Source: Pyrinomonadaceae bacterium
GTDB lineage: Bacteria; Acidobacteriota; Blastocatellia; Pyrinomonadales; Pyrinomonadaceae
Assembly: GCA_014380365.1 (NCBI GenBank)
Contig: JACMJZ010000024.1
Span: 1-64,000 of the forward strand
Length of the DNA stretch: 64,000 bases
Direction of reading: 5' to 3'
This document shows positions 36,236 through 43,982 of the stretch, one piece after another. The first letter of the stretch is position 1. Each line of letters opens with the position of its first letter. The position numbers and the translations under genes were made by a program. A model generated the notes under the pieces. The model worked only from the letters and a program-made list of their open reading frames with translations, did no database searches and was not told the origin of the DNA.

Positions 36236-37027
36236 CTAGCGGAGATATTGTCGCTCGACTGCTTTGATCTTTTCTACGCGTTTCCGGTGGCGCTCTTCGC
36301 TAATCTCCGTGGACAGCCAGGCGCGCACAATCTCGCGCATTTCCGAAGTTGTTATGGTTCCGCTGCCCAGCGTCAACACATTTGCATCGTTATGCTCGCG
36401 GGAGTTGCGCGCAAGTTTTACGGAATAGCAGGCGGCGGCGCGGACGCCGGGAACCTTATTCGCCGTCATGGCGCTACCGACCCCGGCGCCATCGATCATG
36501 ATCCCGACATCCGACGCGCCTTCCGCGACGCTGTTCGCCACTGCGTAGGCAAAGTCGGGATAATCAACCGCCTCTTCTGAGTTCGTCCCAAAATCATGGA
36601 CCTGATGGCCCAGCTCATTTAGCAGAGACTTCAACTCTTCCTTCATTTTGAAACCGCCATGGTCGGCGCCGACGGCGATCATCTTTGACGCCTGCGAACC
36701 ACGCCTCGGCACGCGGCGCACAATCTCAATTCCCTTCTCGCTCACAATGTCCGCCGCCAGCGGCGTTAAGCGCGCGCCTTCGGCAATGCGAAGGACTGCG
36801 CCACGCTCGAGATCGCGAACATCATCTTCGGTGATAACAGTCTTGGACGATTCGTCACGCGTCGTCGCGCCTTCGGTCGTAGTGTTGGGACTCTTCGGCG
36901 CGGTATCGATGAAACGGCTTGCGGTGTCACCTGAGCTTGCGCCCGCGTTCGCCTCGTCAGGGAGGGCCTTGTCGAGCACGTCCCTCACTAAAGCTCTGAT
37001 GCGATCGCGTGTTGAATTATCGTTCAT
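36236..37027 (-). CDS. RpiB-family sugar-phosphate isomerase with N-terminal microcompartment-like tag
   Basis: 263 residues; the RpiB domain occupies about residues 115-263 (VGADHGGFKMKEEL, VDYPDFA, SREHNDANVLTLGSG). The catalytic Cys of canonical RpiB is replaced by Asp179 (IMIDGAGVGSAMTANK). The N-terminus carries an amphipathic helix (RDRIRALVRDVLDKAL, residues 7-22), a Ser/Thr/Pro-rich linker (28-62) and a small motif, LTPLAADIVSEKGIEIV (88-104), of a kind common in microcompartment-associated proteins. It is probably a cargo isomerase acting on a pentose phosphate beside DeoC. Start ATG 37027; upstream codons come from an inverted repeat. Confidence 0.9.
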   Translation of the reverse strand: MNDNSTRDRIRALVRDVLDKALPDEANAGASSGDTASRFIDTAPKSPNTTTEGATTRDESSKTVITEDDVRDLERGAVLRIAEGARLTPLAADIVSEKGIEIVRRVPRRGSQASKMIAVGADHGGFKMKEELKSLLNELGHQVHDFGTNSEEAVDYPDFAYAVANSVAEGASDVGIMIDGAGVGSAMTANKVPGVRAAACYSVKLARNSREHNDANVLTLGSGTITTSEMREIVRAWLSTEISEERHRKRVEKIKAVERQYLR

Positions 37028-37034
37028 GTGAAAA

Positions 37035-37102
37035 TGTCCGACAAACTTCAGTTTGTCGTTAATCTTAGAAATACTCGACGACAAACTGAAGTTTGTCGGA
37101 CA
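37035..37102. repeat. Perfect inverted repeat upstream of the tagged rpiB
   Basis: TGTCCGACAAACTTCAGTTT (left) and AAACTGAAGTTTGTCGGACA (right) with about 26 bases between. Each arm contains a smaller dyad (ACAAACTTCAGTTTGT). It separates the metallophosphatase gene from rpiB on the same strand and could reduce read-through. Confidence 0.9.
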
Positions 37103-37107
37103 AAAGA

Positions 37108-38106
37108 CTACGTTAACGACACGTCGCGCAAGTCAATCAAACGTCCGGCAGACTCAGTCACTTTCCCGTCGCGCAATTTCAAATCAACGCGGCCCAGGTA
37201 GATGCCGCTCTTCCCGACCTGAAAGATTACTGTGTTTCCACCCGATGGCTGTTTCGCCACCACCGGTTTGGTCATGAACGTATGCGTGTGACCGCCGGCA
37301 ATAAAGTCGATCCCATCAACTTGCGCCGCCACTTGTGAATCGCCGATTTCGCCTTCCTTAGGATTCGGGTAATAACCCAGGTGCGTCATCCCAACCACGA
37401 GCTGGCAGCGTTCCTGCCCGCGCAACAACTTCACGACGCCACGGGCCATATGCACAGGATCCAAATGCTTCACCCCTTTGAAATTGTCTGGCGTAATCAA
37501 ATTGTTTGGACTGATGCCTAAACCGAAGAGTCCGACGCGCACGCCCCCCAACACACGAACAACGTAAGGCTTTACCATGCTCTCCAGCGGCGTACCGCGA
37601 AAATCGTAGTTACTCGAAACGAAATCAAAGTTTGCGAACTTCATCGCGGCCGCCAGGGCGTCTACGCCGTTGTCAAAATCATGGTTGCCCAAAGTCACCA
37701 CGTCATACCCAATCATTGACATTGACTTGTACTCGACTTCGCCCTTGTAGAAATTGTAGTAGGGCGTGCCTTGAAATACGTCACCGCCGTCAACGAGCAG
37801 TGTGTTCGGATTTTCTTTGCGGATGCGTTTGACGAGAGTTGCGCGACGCGCCACACCGCCCTTGCCGGGGTATTGCTTGTCGTTATCAGGCAACGGATCG
37901 ATCTGCGAGTGGGTGTCGTTGGTATGCAGGATCGTAATTAACGTTTCGCCGGGCGCAACTTTCAAAAGCGGTTCAGCGAGAGACGCCATCGCCGAAAGTG
38001 CCGGACTGGTCGAAAACAGTTCGAGGGCCGACGGTGGAAAGGCGACCGCGGCGCCGCCGACAATCGACGCCTTTAGAAATCGTCTCCTATCAATCCCCTT
38101 AGTCAT
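37108..38106 (-). CDS. Tat-exported metallophosphatase (5'-nucleotidase N-domain)
   Basis: 332 residues. A twin-arginine signal (DRRRFLKASIVGGAAVAF) is followed by the calcineurin-like phosphoesterase domain with metal ligands in LHTNDTHSQ, LLVDGGDVFQG, TLGNHDFDNG and GGHTHTF. This is the catalytic half of periplasmic 5'-nucleotidases, which release nucleosides from nucleotides. The second half is encoded by the gene just upstream, overlapping by eight bases. ATG 38106 is taken as the start because it directly precedes the Tat motif. Confidence 0.92.
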   Translation of the reverse strand: MTKGIDRRRFLKASIVGGAAVAFPPSALELFSTSPALSAMASLAEPLLKVAPGETLITILHTNDTHSQIDPLPDNDKQYPGKGGVARRATLVKRIRKENPNTLLVDGGDVFQGTPYYNFYKGEVEYKSMSMIGYDVVTLGNHDFDNGVDALAAAMKFANFDFVSSNYDFRGTPLESMVKPYVVRVLGGVRVGLFGLGISPNNLITPDNFKGVKHLDPVHMARGVVKLLRGQERCQLVVGMTHLGYYPNPKEGEIGDSQVAAQVDGIDFIAGGHTHTFMTKPVVAKQPSGGNTVIFQVGKSGIYLGRVDLKLRDGKVTESAGRLIDLRDVSLT

Positions 38107-38974
38107 TGGGCGTCTCCTCAGCAGCTCCCGGGGTTTCTTTGTTGAGAGCGAAACGGCCGTCGAAAGCGGATTTGATTTCACGCCCGGCCGCAGTTTCCGC
38201 TTTCACATAATCGGTGATGGCGTCGCGCATCGTGAGTCCCAGGGGCCGAATATTCTTTGCCTGCTTCAGTACCGCGCCATAGTCGCCGCCGGCGACGTTG
38301 AGCAGATAATCGATACTAACCACCGTATAGACTGCCGCCGGATCGATCTCCTTTTCCATGCCGTCGATCACAAGCAGAACCTTTTCAATCTCAGGTTTTT
38401 TTTCAGCATTGAGGCGATACTTAATGCGTGCTCCTGACTGAGCGTCCCGCCGCGTCAGGACTATTTTCAGCAGATCCAAAACCTGCGATCCCGTCAGGTC
38501 GAAGGCCACCAGAGCATTCTCAAAAGGCAGCAGTTCAAAAACGTCTCGGAGACGCAGGTCACCACTGGCGATAATGTTCTTGCGCAGTCCGCCGCCGTTA
38601 GTGACCGTCAAAACGATCGGCTTGCCAAGTTTCCTGCTCGACTCGGCACGCAATCCGTCGGTGACGAAATTACCAAGCGACCCTGCGCCGGTGCCGCCTT
38701 TCCGCAAGTCACCCGTCAATCTGCCGATCACGAGGTCGAGTGCCCGAACCTTCGGACTATAAGCCGCGAGCATCTTTTCAAACGCCGGGTCATCCGGGAT
38801 GGTGGCATCGACACCGACCTCAGTCACTCGCGCATGGATGTCAGTAGCTGCTGGAGATGGGGACGCAGACGGTTTCTGTGTCGCCGCAGTCTGAGCAAAC
38901 GCCGCGTGGCCGCCGCCGGCGATGATACAAAGCAACAGCGCCAAACGAAGTAGCGCGAGTTTGGGTGGTGACAC
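38099..38974 (-). CDS. 5'-nucleotidase C-terminal domain protein, secreted
   Basis: 291 residues. A signal peptide (LALLLCIIAGGGHAAFAQ) and a Ser/Pro linker lead to the 5'-nucleotidase C-domain: GSLGNFVTDGLRAES, TVTNGGGLRKNIIASGDLRLRDVFELLPFENALV and YTVVSIDYLLNVAGGDYG. In most bacteria this substrate-binding domain is fused C-terminally to the metallophosphatase; here it is a separate gene placed before it. The two exported parts probably assemble into one enzyme in the periplasm. Confidence 0.9.
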   Translation of the reverse strand: MSPPKLALLRLALLLCIIAGGGHAAFAQTAATQKPSASPSPAATDIHARVTEVGVDATIPDDPAFEKMLAAYSPKVRALDLVIGRLTGDLRKGGTGAGSLGNFVTDGLRAESSRKLGKPIVLTVTNGGGLRKNIIASGDLRLRDVFELLPFENALVAFDLTGSQVLDLLKIVLTRRDAQSGARIKYRLNAEKKPEIEKVLLVIDGMEKEIDPAAVYTVVSIDYLLNVAGGDYGAVLKQAKNIRPLGLTMRDAITDYVKAETAAGREIKSAFDGRFALNKETPGAAEETPND

Positions 38975-39187
38975 CGATGTACGTCCTTTTTGAAGGCCTA
39001 AAATTCCTGGCAGTGATTAACTATGCCCGGCCACGCGGACAAATAAAACAGTCTGCAACTTCACTGACGCCGTGACCTGCATTGACCTGTGCGGAGAGCT
39101 TCAATAGTATGTCGCAGCATACGGCAGATTCGCAACCGGGATTTCCGCAAACTATTTCCATCACATCTTTCGTTGCATGAGGAGACT

Positions 39188-39763
39188 ATGAACTTGGCCA
39201 CTTCGTCCGCACAAATACCTTCAGAATTCAGTAATCCTAATCTCGAGATTCTGCTTTCAGAGGAACAACTTCAAACCAGGATCAAGGAACTCGGCGCCGA
39301 AATCACGCGCGACTACGCCGGGCTCAATCCGTTACTGATTGGCGTGCTGAAGGGCGCGTGCTTCTTTTTGAGCGATCTGTTGCGCGCCATCGACACGCGC
39401 TTGAGCATCGAGTTCATGGCCATCTCGAGTTATGGATCGTCCACGCGCACGTCCGGTGAAGTGCGCATCATGAAAGACCTCGATGTTCCGATTGAAGGCA
39501 GACACATCCTGGTGGTCGAAGATATCGTGGACACCGGCCTGACGCTCAGCTACCTGCTGGCAAACCTGGAATCACGCGGCGCGGCGAGCGTCAAACTCGC
39601 GGCGCTCCTCGATAAATATGAGCGGCGGGAAAAGGAAGTGAAAATAGACTATCTCGGGTTCCCGATTCCCGACCACTTCGTTGTCGGCTACGGATTAGAC
39701 TACGCCGAACGCTACCGCAACCTTCCCTTCATCGCGAACTTAAAAAACCCTGAACAAGGATAA
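39188..39763 (+). CDS. hpt: Hypoxanthine phosphoribosyltransferase
   Basis: 191 residues. The PRPP motif is VVEDIVDTGLTLSYLL, with LLIGVLKGACFFLSDLLR and IEFMAISSYGSSTRTSGEV upstream, and YGLDYAERYRNLPFI at the end. It salvages hypoxanthine and guanine to nucleotides. ATG 39188 is preceded by GAGGAG. The gene is divergent from the 5'-nucleotidase genes and fits a nucleoside salvage neighbourhood. Confidence 0.95.
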   Translation: MNLATSSAQIPSEFSNPNLEILLSEEQLQTRIKELGAEITRDYAGLNPLLIGVLKGACFFLSDLLRAIDTRLSIEFMAISSYGSSTRTSGEVRIMKDLDVPIEGRHILVVEDIVDTGLTLSYLLANLESRGAASVKLAALLDKYERREKEVKIDYLGFPIPDHFVVGYGLDYAERYRNLPFIANLKNPEQG

Positions 39764-39796
39764 GGACTGCTCGCCGCCGGCAGTCACGTGATTTGC

Positions 39797-39825
39797 TGGG
39801 AGCGCAGGCATCCTGCCTGCAATGA
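39797..39825. repeat. GGGAGCGCAGGCATCC-family repeat arm
   Basis: CTGGGAGCGCAGGCATCCTG then CCTGCAATGAG, between hpt and the metallo-beta-lactamase-fold gene. Confidence 0.7.
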
Positions 39826-39867
39826 GCGCACAGCGCGAACATCCGCCTTACACTCATGGAGTCTTCA

Positions 39868-40770
39868 ATGAAAAAGCACCTCTTGATTCTAGCGCTCACC
39901 ACTTTAGTCGGCTTTACATCCACTCAAGCTCAGGATTTTTCGAAAGTTGAGATCAAGGTTCACAAGGTCGCCGGCAATATCTATATGTTGGAAGGCGCAG
40001 GGGGGAACATCGGTGTTTCAGTCGGCCCCGACGGAATCCTGATCGTCGACGATCAGTACGCTCCGCTGGCAGACAAGATCAAAGCCGCGCTGAAAACGTT
40101 GGGCGAAGGCAAGCTGAAGTTTATTCTGAACACGCATTGGCACGGCGACCACACCGGTGGCAATGCTGTCTTTGGACCTGACGCTCCCATCATCGCGCAC
40201 ACCAACGTCCGCAAACGACTAGCCGAAGGGCTTGATCTTCCCAATAGGAAAACGAAGCCGGCGCCGAAAGAGGCGTTGCCGGTGATCACTTTTGACCACT
40301 CGCTTTCCGTGCACTTCAACGGCGAAGACATTCGCGTGATTCACGTTTCGCCCGGTCACACTGACGGCGACAGCGTCATCTACTTTCCCGGCGCAAACGT
40401 CGTCCATATGGGCGATCAGTTTTTCGTCGATCGTTTTCCTTTTGTGGATCTGGCCAGCGGCGGCGACGTCGAGGGCTACACGAAAAATGTGAGTGACGTC
40501 CTGACAAAGCTTCCAGCCGGCGCCAAGATCATCCCCGGTCACGGTCCGCTCTCAGCCGCCGAGGACCTGAAACGGTTCCATAATATGCTGGTGGTTACTA
40601 CCGACATTGTGCGGAAGAAAATCGCCGCGGGTAAGACGCTGGCTCAGATCAAGACTGACGGACTACCAGAGGAATGGAAAACGTGGGGCACCGGCTTCAT
40701 CAAACAGGATCCGTGGCTGGAAACGATCTTCACCAGCCTGACGAGAAAGCCAAAGCCTAACCCGGGCTGA
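39868..40770 (+). CDS. Secreted MBL-fold metallo-hydrolase
   Basis: 300 residues. A signal peptide (MKKHLLILALTTLVGFTSTQAQ) is followed by the metallo-beta-lactamase fold with zinc ligands in NTHWHGDHTGGN, HVSPGHTDGDSV and IIPGHGPLS. The pattern resembles periplasmic B-type hydrolases such as SoxH/quinoprotein-relay proteins rather than clinical beta-lactamases; the substrate is not known. An ATG four codons upstream (39856) is an alternative start. Confidence 0.9.
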   Translation: MKKHLLILALTTLVGFTSTQAQDFSKVEIKVHKVAGNIYMLEGAGGNIGVSVGPDGILIVDDQYAPLADKIKAALKTLGEGKLKFILNTHWHGDHTGGNAVFGPDAPIIAHTNVRKRLAEGLDLPNRKTKPAPKEALPVITFDHSLSVHFNGEDIRVIHVSPGHTDGDSVIYFPGANVVHMGDQFFVDRFPFVDLASGGDVEGYTKNVSDVLTKLPAGAKIIPGHGPLSAAEDLKRFHNMLVVTTDIVRKKIAAGKTLAQIKTDGLPEEWKTWGTGFIKQDPWLETIFTSLTRKPKPNPG

Positions 40771-40832
40771 AAACAAACACGATCCACGAACCCACATTAA
40801 ACCGCACGAAAAGAAGCCGTAATTCGAGTTAT

Positions 40833-42080
40833 TCAGTGTGATTCGTGGATCGCCTTACTGCTTCTACTCGCTTCCGATCGCGCACTTTCAGCCTGGAGAA
40901 TCTCCGACAAGAAACTGTCACCCTCGGTTAACTTCAAACCGAAATTCTCAGCCACGGTCTGCCCAATGTCGGCGAGCGAGCCGCGCGTGCCGAGGTTAAC
41001 ACCCGCGCGTGCGTTCTTTCCGTAGACAAGCAGCGGCGCGTACTCGCGCGTGTGGTCGCTGCCGGGAAATGTAGGATCGTTTCCGTGATCGGCGGTAAGG
41101 ATCATCAGGTCCCCTTCCCACATGGCGGCTTCGATTGCCGGCAGACTCGCGTCAAAGTGTTCGAGAGCTCGCGCGTAGCCCTCAGTGTCGCGACGGTGCC
41201 CGTAGAGCATGTCGAAGTCGACCAGATTCGAGAAGATTAAGCCTCGAGTGTCCTGCACGAGAGCATGAATCGTTTGGTCAATCGTTTGCTGATTGTTCTT
41301 GGCCTTCAAATCCTCAGTAACGCCGAGCGAGTCGTAGATTGATGCAATCTTGCCGATGCAAACTACGTCGAGGTCTGCATCCTGCAACGCCGGCAACAGG
41401 TTTGCGCGCGGCGGCTGAACGGCGTAGTCGTGACGGTTCTCGGTGCGAAAGTAATTTCCCGGTTCACCCAGGAAAGGTCGCGCGATGACGCGTCCAACCT
41501 TATGCTCACCATCAAGTATGCGCCGCGCGGTTTCGCAAATCTCATAAAGCCGTTCGAGCGGAATAGTCTCTTCGTGAGCCGCTATCTGAAAAACTGAATC
41601 CGCCGACGTGTAGACAATTGGCTTGCCGGTTGTGACGTGTTCCGCGCCCAGGTCCTTGATGATTTCGGTTCCCGAGGCAGCAAAGTTTCCCAGCACGCCG
41701 GGAATTTTTGTCTCGCTAATAAAGCGATCCAGAATCGACTGGGGGAAGCCGTCTGGGTAAGTTGGGAACGCTTGCTGGAGAACTATTCCGGCCATCTCCC
41801 AATGGCCTGTGGTGGTGTCCTTGCCGTTTGATTTCAAAGTGCAACGTCCATAAGAACCCTCCGGTTGAGCCAACGGCGGAACATTCTGGAGCTGCCTTAT
41901 GTTGCCGAGGCCGTAGCGTTGGAGGTTTGGCAGATTAACGGCGCGCGACTCGAGGATGTGCCCGAGCGTGTCGGAACCGGCGTCGCCCCAGTCGGGTGCA
42001 TCAGGCATCTCGCCGATGCCGGCGCCGTCGAGAACGATCAGGACGATTCGATTAAAGGAACCATGATTTGGTGTGGGCAT
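40833..42080 (-). CDS. deoB: Phosphopentomutase
   Basis: 415 residues. LIVLDGAGIGEMPDA, the phosphorylated Thr region in KDTTTGHWEMAG, and the metal site in LTADHGNDPTFPGSDHTREY identify DeoB of the alkaline-phosphatase superfamily. It interconverts (deoxy)ribose 1-phosphate and 5-phosphate, feeding DeoC. It lies 4 kb from the deoC-rpiB pair on the same strand, with hpt and a hydrolase gene between. The C-terminus has about 20 extra charged residues. Confidence 0.96.
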   Translation of the reverse strand: MPTPNHGSFNRIVLIVLDGAGIGEMPDAPDWGDAGSDTLGHILESRAVNLPNLQRYGLGNIRQLQNVPPLAQPEGSYGRCTLKSNGKDTTTGHWEMAGIVLQQAFPTYPDGFPQSILDRFISETKIPGVLGNFAASGTEIIKDLGAEHVTTGKPIVYTSADSVFQIAAHEETIPLERLYEICETARRILDGEHKVGRVIARPFLGEPGNYFRTENRHDYAVQPPRANLLPALQDADLDVVCIGKIASIYDSLGVTEDLKAKNNQQTIDQTIHALVQDTRGLIFSNLVDFDMLYGHRRDTEGYARALEHFDASLPAIEAAMWEGDLMILTADHGNDPTFPGSDHTREYAPLLVYGKNARAGVNLGTRGSLADIGQTVAENFGLKLTEGDSFLSEILQAESARSEASRSSKAIHESH

Positions 42081-42137
42081 GATGTTGGATGACTTATCCG
42101 GTCGCTACCGCTCCCGGTTCTGATCTGAGTCTCATTG

Positions 42138-42160
42138 AGCCCTCCCTTACGGTCGGGCTT
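42138..42160. repeat. Dispersed repeat, GCCCGACCGTCAGGGAGGGC family (copy 3, reversed)
   Basis: GCCCTCCCTTACGGTCGGGC, followed by CTGCTTACTGCTTACTG, a short heptamer-like run similar in style to the array at 12771. Confidence 0.75.
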
Positions 42161-42171
42161 CTGCTTACTGC

Positions 42172-43395
42172 TTACTGTCCCTTTGGTGCGTAGTAGCCTT
42201 CGCGAGCGCGCACTTGTGGTTTCTCCGGTACTCCCTGAACTTCGACGCGGATTGTGCGAAACTTTCCGTCGCGCGCTTTGTTGTCGGGATAATAACCCAA
42301 ACTGTATTGCGTGCCGATCTCGGTAGCGACTTTGGCGAAAGCCGCACGAGCATCCTGTAGCGTAGCGGCGAGAAAGTTGTTGCCGCCGGTGGCTTTTGCT
42401 AGTTCGTTCATTTCGCGGCGGGCAAGATTGTAGAGGTCCCGGCTGACCTGCATTCTCTCGAACGAGCCCATCGCGCAAAAATCCACATAATCCTCACGCT
42501 TAGCTCGCGGAAAGAAAACGCGGCGGTATCGCTCCAACTGTTTCGGGGAGAGTATGACGGCGCCATCGTCGCCACAATCTCTCAGCAGACGTTCCTCCAC
42601 GAAGTCCTCGGTGTTGACCTGAATGAAGTAAGCCGCGACGCCTCCGCGAGTCAACTTCAGTCGGACAGTCTGAAAATCCGAATCGCTCGCGGAGTCCACG
42701 CCATCCGTCAGCGCAACCAGCGCGCGCCGTCCACGCATTGCCGCCACCGGCGGTTCCAGAAAAATTTCATCCGCAATTCGCTCAAGGCCGTCGTAGAAGG
42801 GTGTCCCATTACTCGAACCTAATCTTTCGATTGCCTGACGCAGTTCATTGCGATCGCCGGTAAGCTTTGTAAGCACTTCAGGCGTGGCAATCGCGGACCC
42901 TCCCCGCCGCACGGCATTAAAACCAACGATGGCCACGCGATCGCCGGGCCGGAGTCCATCGACAAACGCATTCGCAGCGTGGCGAATCAGCGCCACATCG
43001 GCGCGTGTCGAGCCCGAGGTGTCCAGGAGCAGCGCAATTTCGAACGGGGTCTCGGTGGTCGCAAAATCTGTGATCTTTTGTTGTCGACCGTTTTCAAAAA
43101 GCAGAAAGTTTTCCGTTCGTAATCCTGCCAGTGGCCGACCGGAGCTGTTGGTGACCACGGCTGGAACTGAGACGAGCTGCGTGTCTACGCGCACCACATC
43201 GCCTTCGTCAATTTCAGCAGTCGAGGAATTCGACCCTGTGATTTCTTTTGCCGGGCCGCTGTCGGGCGTTGTCACTCTGCGTGGTCGCTGCTGTTGAGCA
43301 GGTTCCTGCGCGCCCAGCGGCACACCAAAATGCGCGCAGAGAATTATGCTAAACAATACCGAACCTAATGGGGCCAGTCTGCGGATGAATTGCAT
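42172..43395 (-). CDS. VWFA-related acidobacterial domain protein (secreted)
   Basis: 407 residues. A signal peptide (LAPLGSVLFSIILCAHFGVPLGAQ) is followed by VDTQLVSVPAVVTNSSGRPLAGL, a VWA domain with metal site LLLDTSGST and a C-terminal segment with TQYSLGYYPDNKARDG. It shares this layout with the protein at 24867-26204, without that protein's Gly-rich loop. Function unknown. It is downstream-most on the minus strand before the tRNA genes; the 294-base gap beyond its start holds a repeat fragment and a tRNA promoter. Confidence 0.88.
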   Translation of the reverse strand: MQFIRRLAPLGSVLFSIILCAHFGVPLGAQEPAQQQRPRRVTTPDSGPAKEITGSNSSTAEIDEGDVVRVDTQLVSVPAVVTNSSGRPLAGLRTENFLLFENGRQQKITDFATTETPFEIALLLDTSGSTRADVALIRHAANAFVDGLRPGDRVAIVGFNAVRRGGSAIATPEVLTKLTGDRNELRQAIERLGSSNGTPFYDGLERIADEIFLEPPVAAMRGRRALVALTDGVDSASDSDFQTVRLKLTRGGVAAYFIQVNTEDFVEERLLRDCGDDGAVILSPKQLERYRRVFFPRAKREDYVDFCAMGSFERMQVSRDLYNLARREMNELAKATGGNNFLAATLQDARAAFAKVATEIGTQYSLGYYPDNKARDGKFRTIRVEVQGVPEKPQVRAREGYYAPKGQ

Positions 43396-43610
43396 CGATT
43401 TAGTCGTCGACGATTTAAGAGATTAATGGGGAGCCCGATGAGCAGTCGTAACACCGAAACTATAACTGGGAAAACCCGAGACTGCAAAACTATGACGGCG
43501 AACCCGCGTCGCCTGAGAACCGTGAGCGATATGGGATGAAGGTTCTCCGCAGATTAAGCCGATTACACCGATTTCTCAGAGCAGGCCCTCGCTCTATCAG
43601 AATGCTCTCC

Positions 43611-43639
43611 TTGACACCCTCGCTACCTTCTCTTAGCAT
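43611..43639 (+). promoter_or_regulatory. Probable sigma70 promoter of the tRNA pair
   Basis: TTGACA (43611-43616), a 17-base spacer and TAGCAT (43634-43639). A start near 43646 would leave a leader of about 45 bases before tRNA-Val. Confidence 0.5.
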
Positions 43640-43689
43640 GACCACTCGTCACTGTTAGAGCGACGATGATCTTTGGATTTGGTTATATC

Positions 43690-43764
43690 GGGCACGTATG
43701 TCAATGGTAGACGGCTTCCCTTACAAGGAAGAGGTTGGGGGTTCGAGTCCCTCCGCGCCCACCA
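43690..43764 (+). tRNA. tRNA-Val (anticodon TAC)
   Basis: A complete cloverleaf folds: acceptor GGGCACG/CGCGCCC with one A-C mismatch at the fifth pair, D stem TGTC/GACG, anticodon stem CTTCC/GGAAG with loop CTTACAA (anticodon TAC), and T arm with TTCGAGT. CCA is encoded (43762-43764). Confidence 0.95.
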
Positions 43765-43810
43765 GTGAATGCAGATGTTAGATTCTAGATGCATCTGGTT
43801 GTAGGTTCTC

Positions 43811-43894
<84 letters not shown>

Positions 43895-43911
43895 TTTTGT
43901 GGTGCAAGAAA

Positions 43912-43946
43912 AGGTACAGAGTTAATTTGCTCTGTACCTATTTTTG
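43912..43946 (+). terminator. Terminator of the tRNA transcript
   Basis: AGGTACAGAG (43912-43921) pairs perfectly with CTCTGTACCT (43930-43939) over an 8-base loop, then ATTTTTG. It ends just 37 bases before the SET-domain gene, so that gene must have its own promoter or rely on read-through. Confidence 0.85.
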
Positions 43947-43982
43947 TACCCCAAACCTGCTAGTTTTTGAGACGACTTATCA

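Noticed and set aside
39868-40770. Beta-lactamase
   Set aside because: It has the MBL fold but resembles general periplasmic hydrolases; fold alone does not support an antibiotic role.
30790-42080. Shell proteins of a bacterial microcompartment
   Set aside because: No protein with the size or motifs of BMC-H, BMC-T or BMC-P was found among the genes here.
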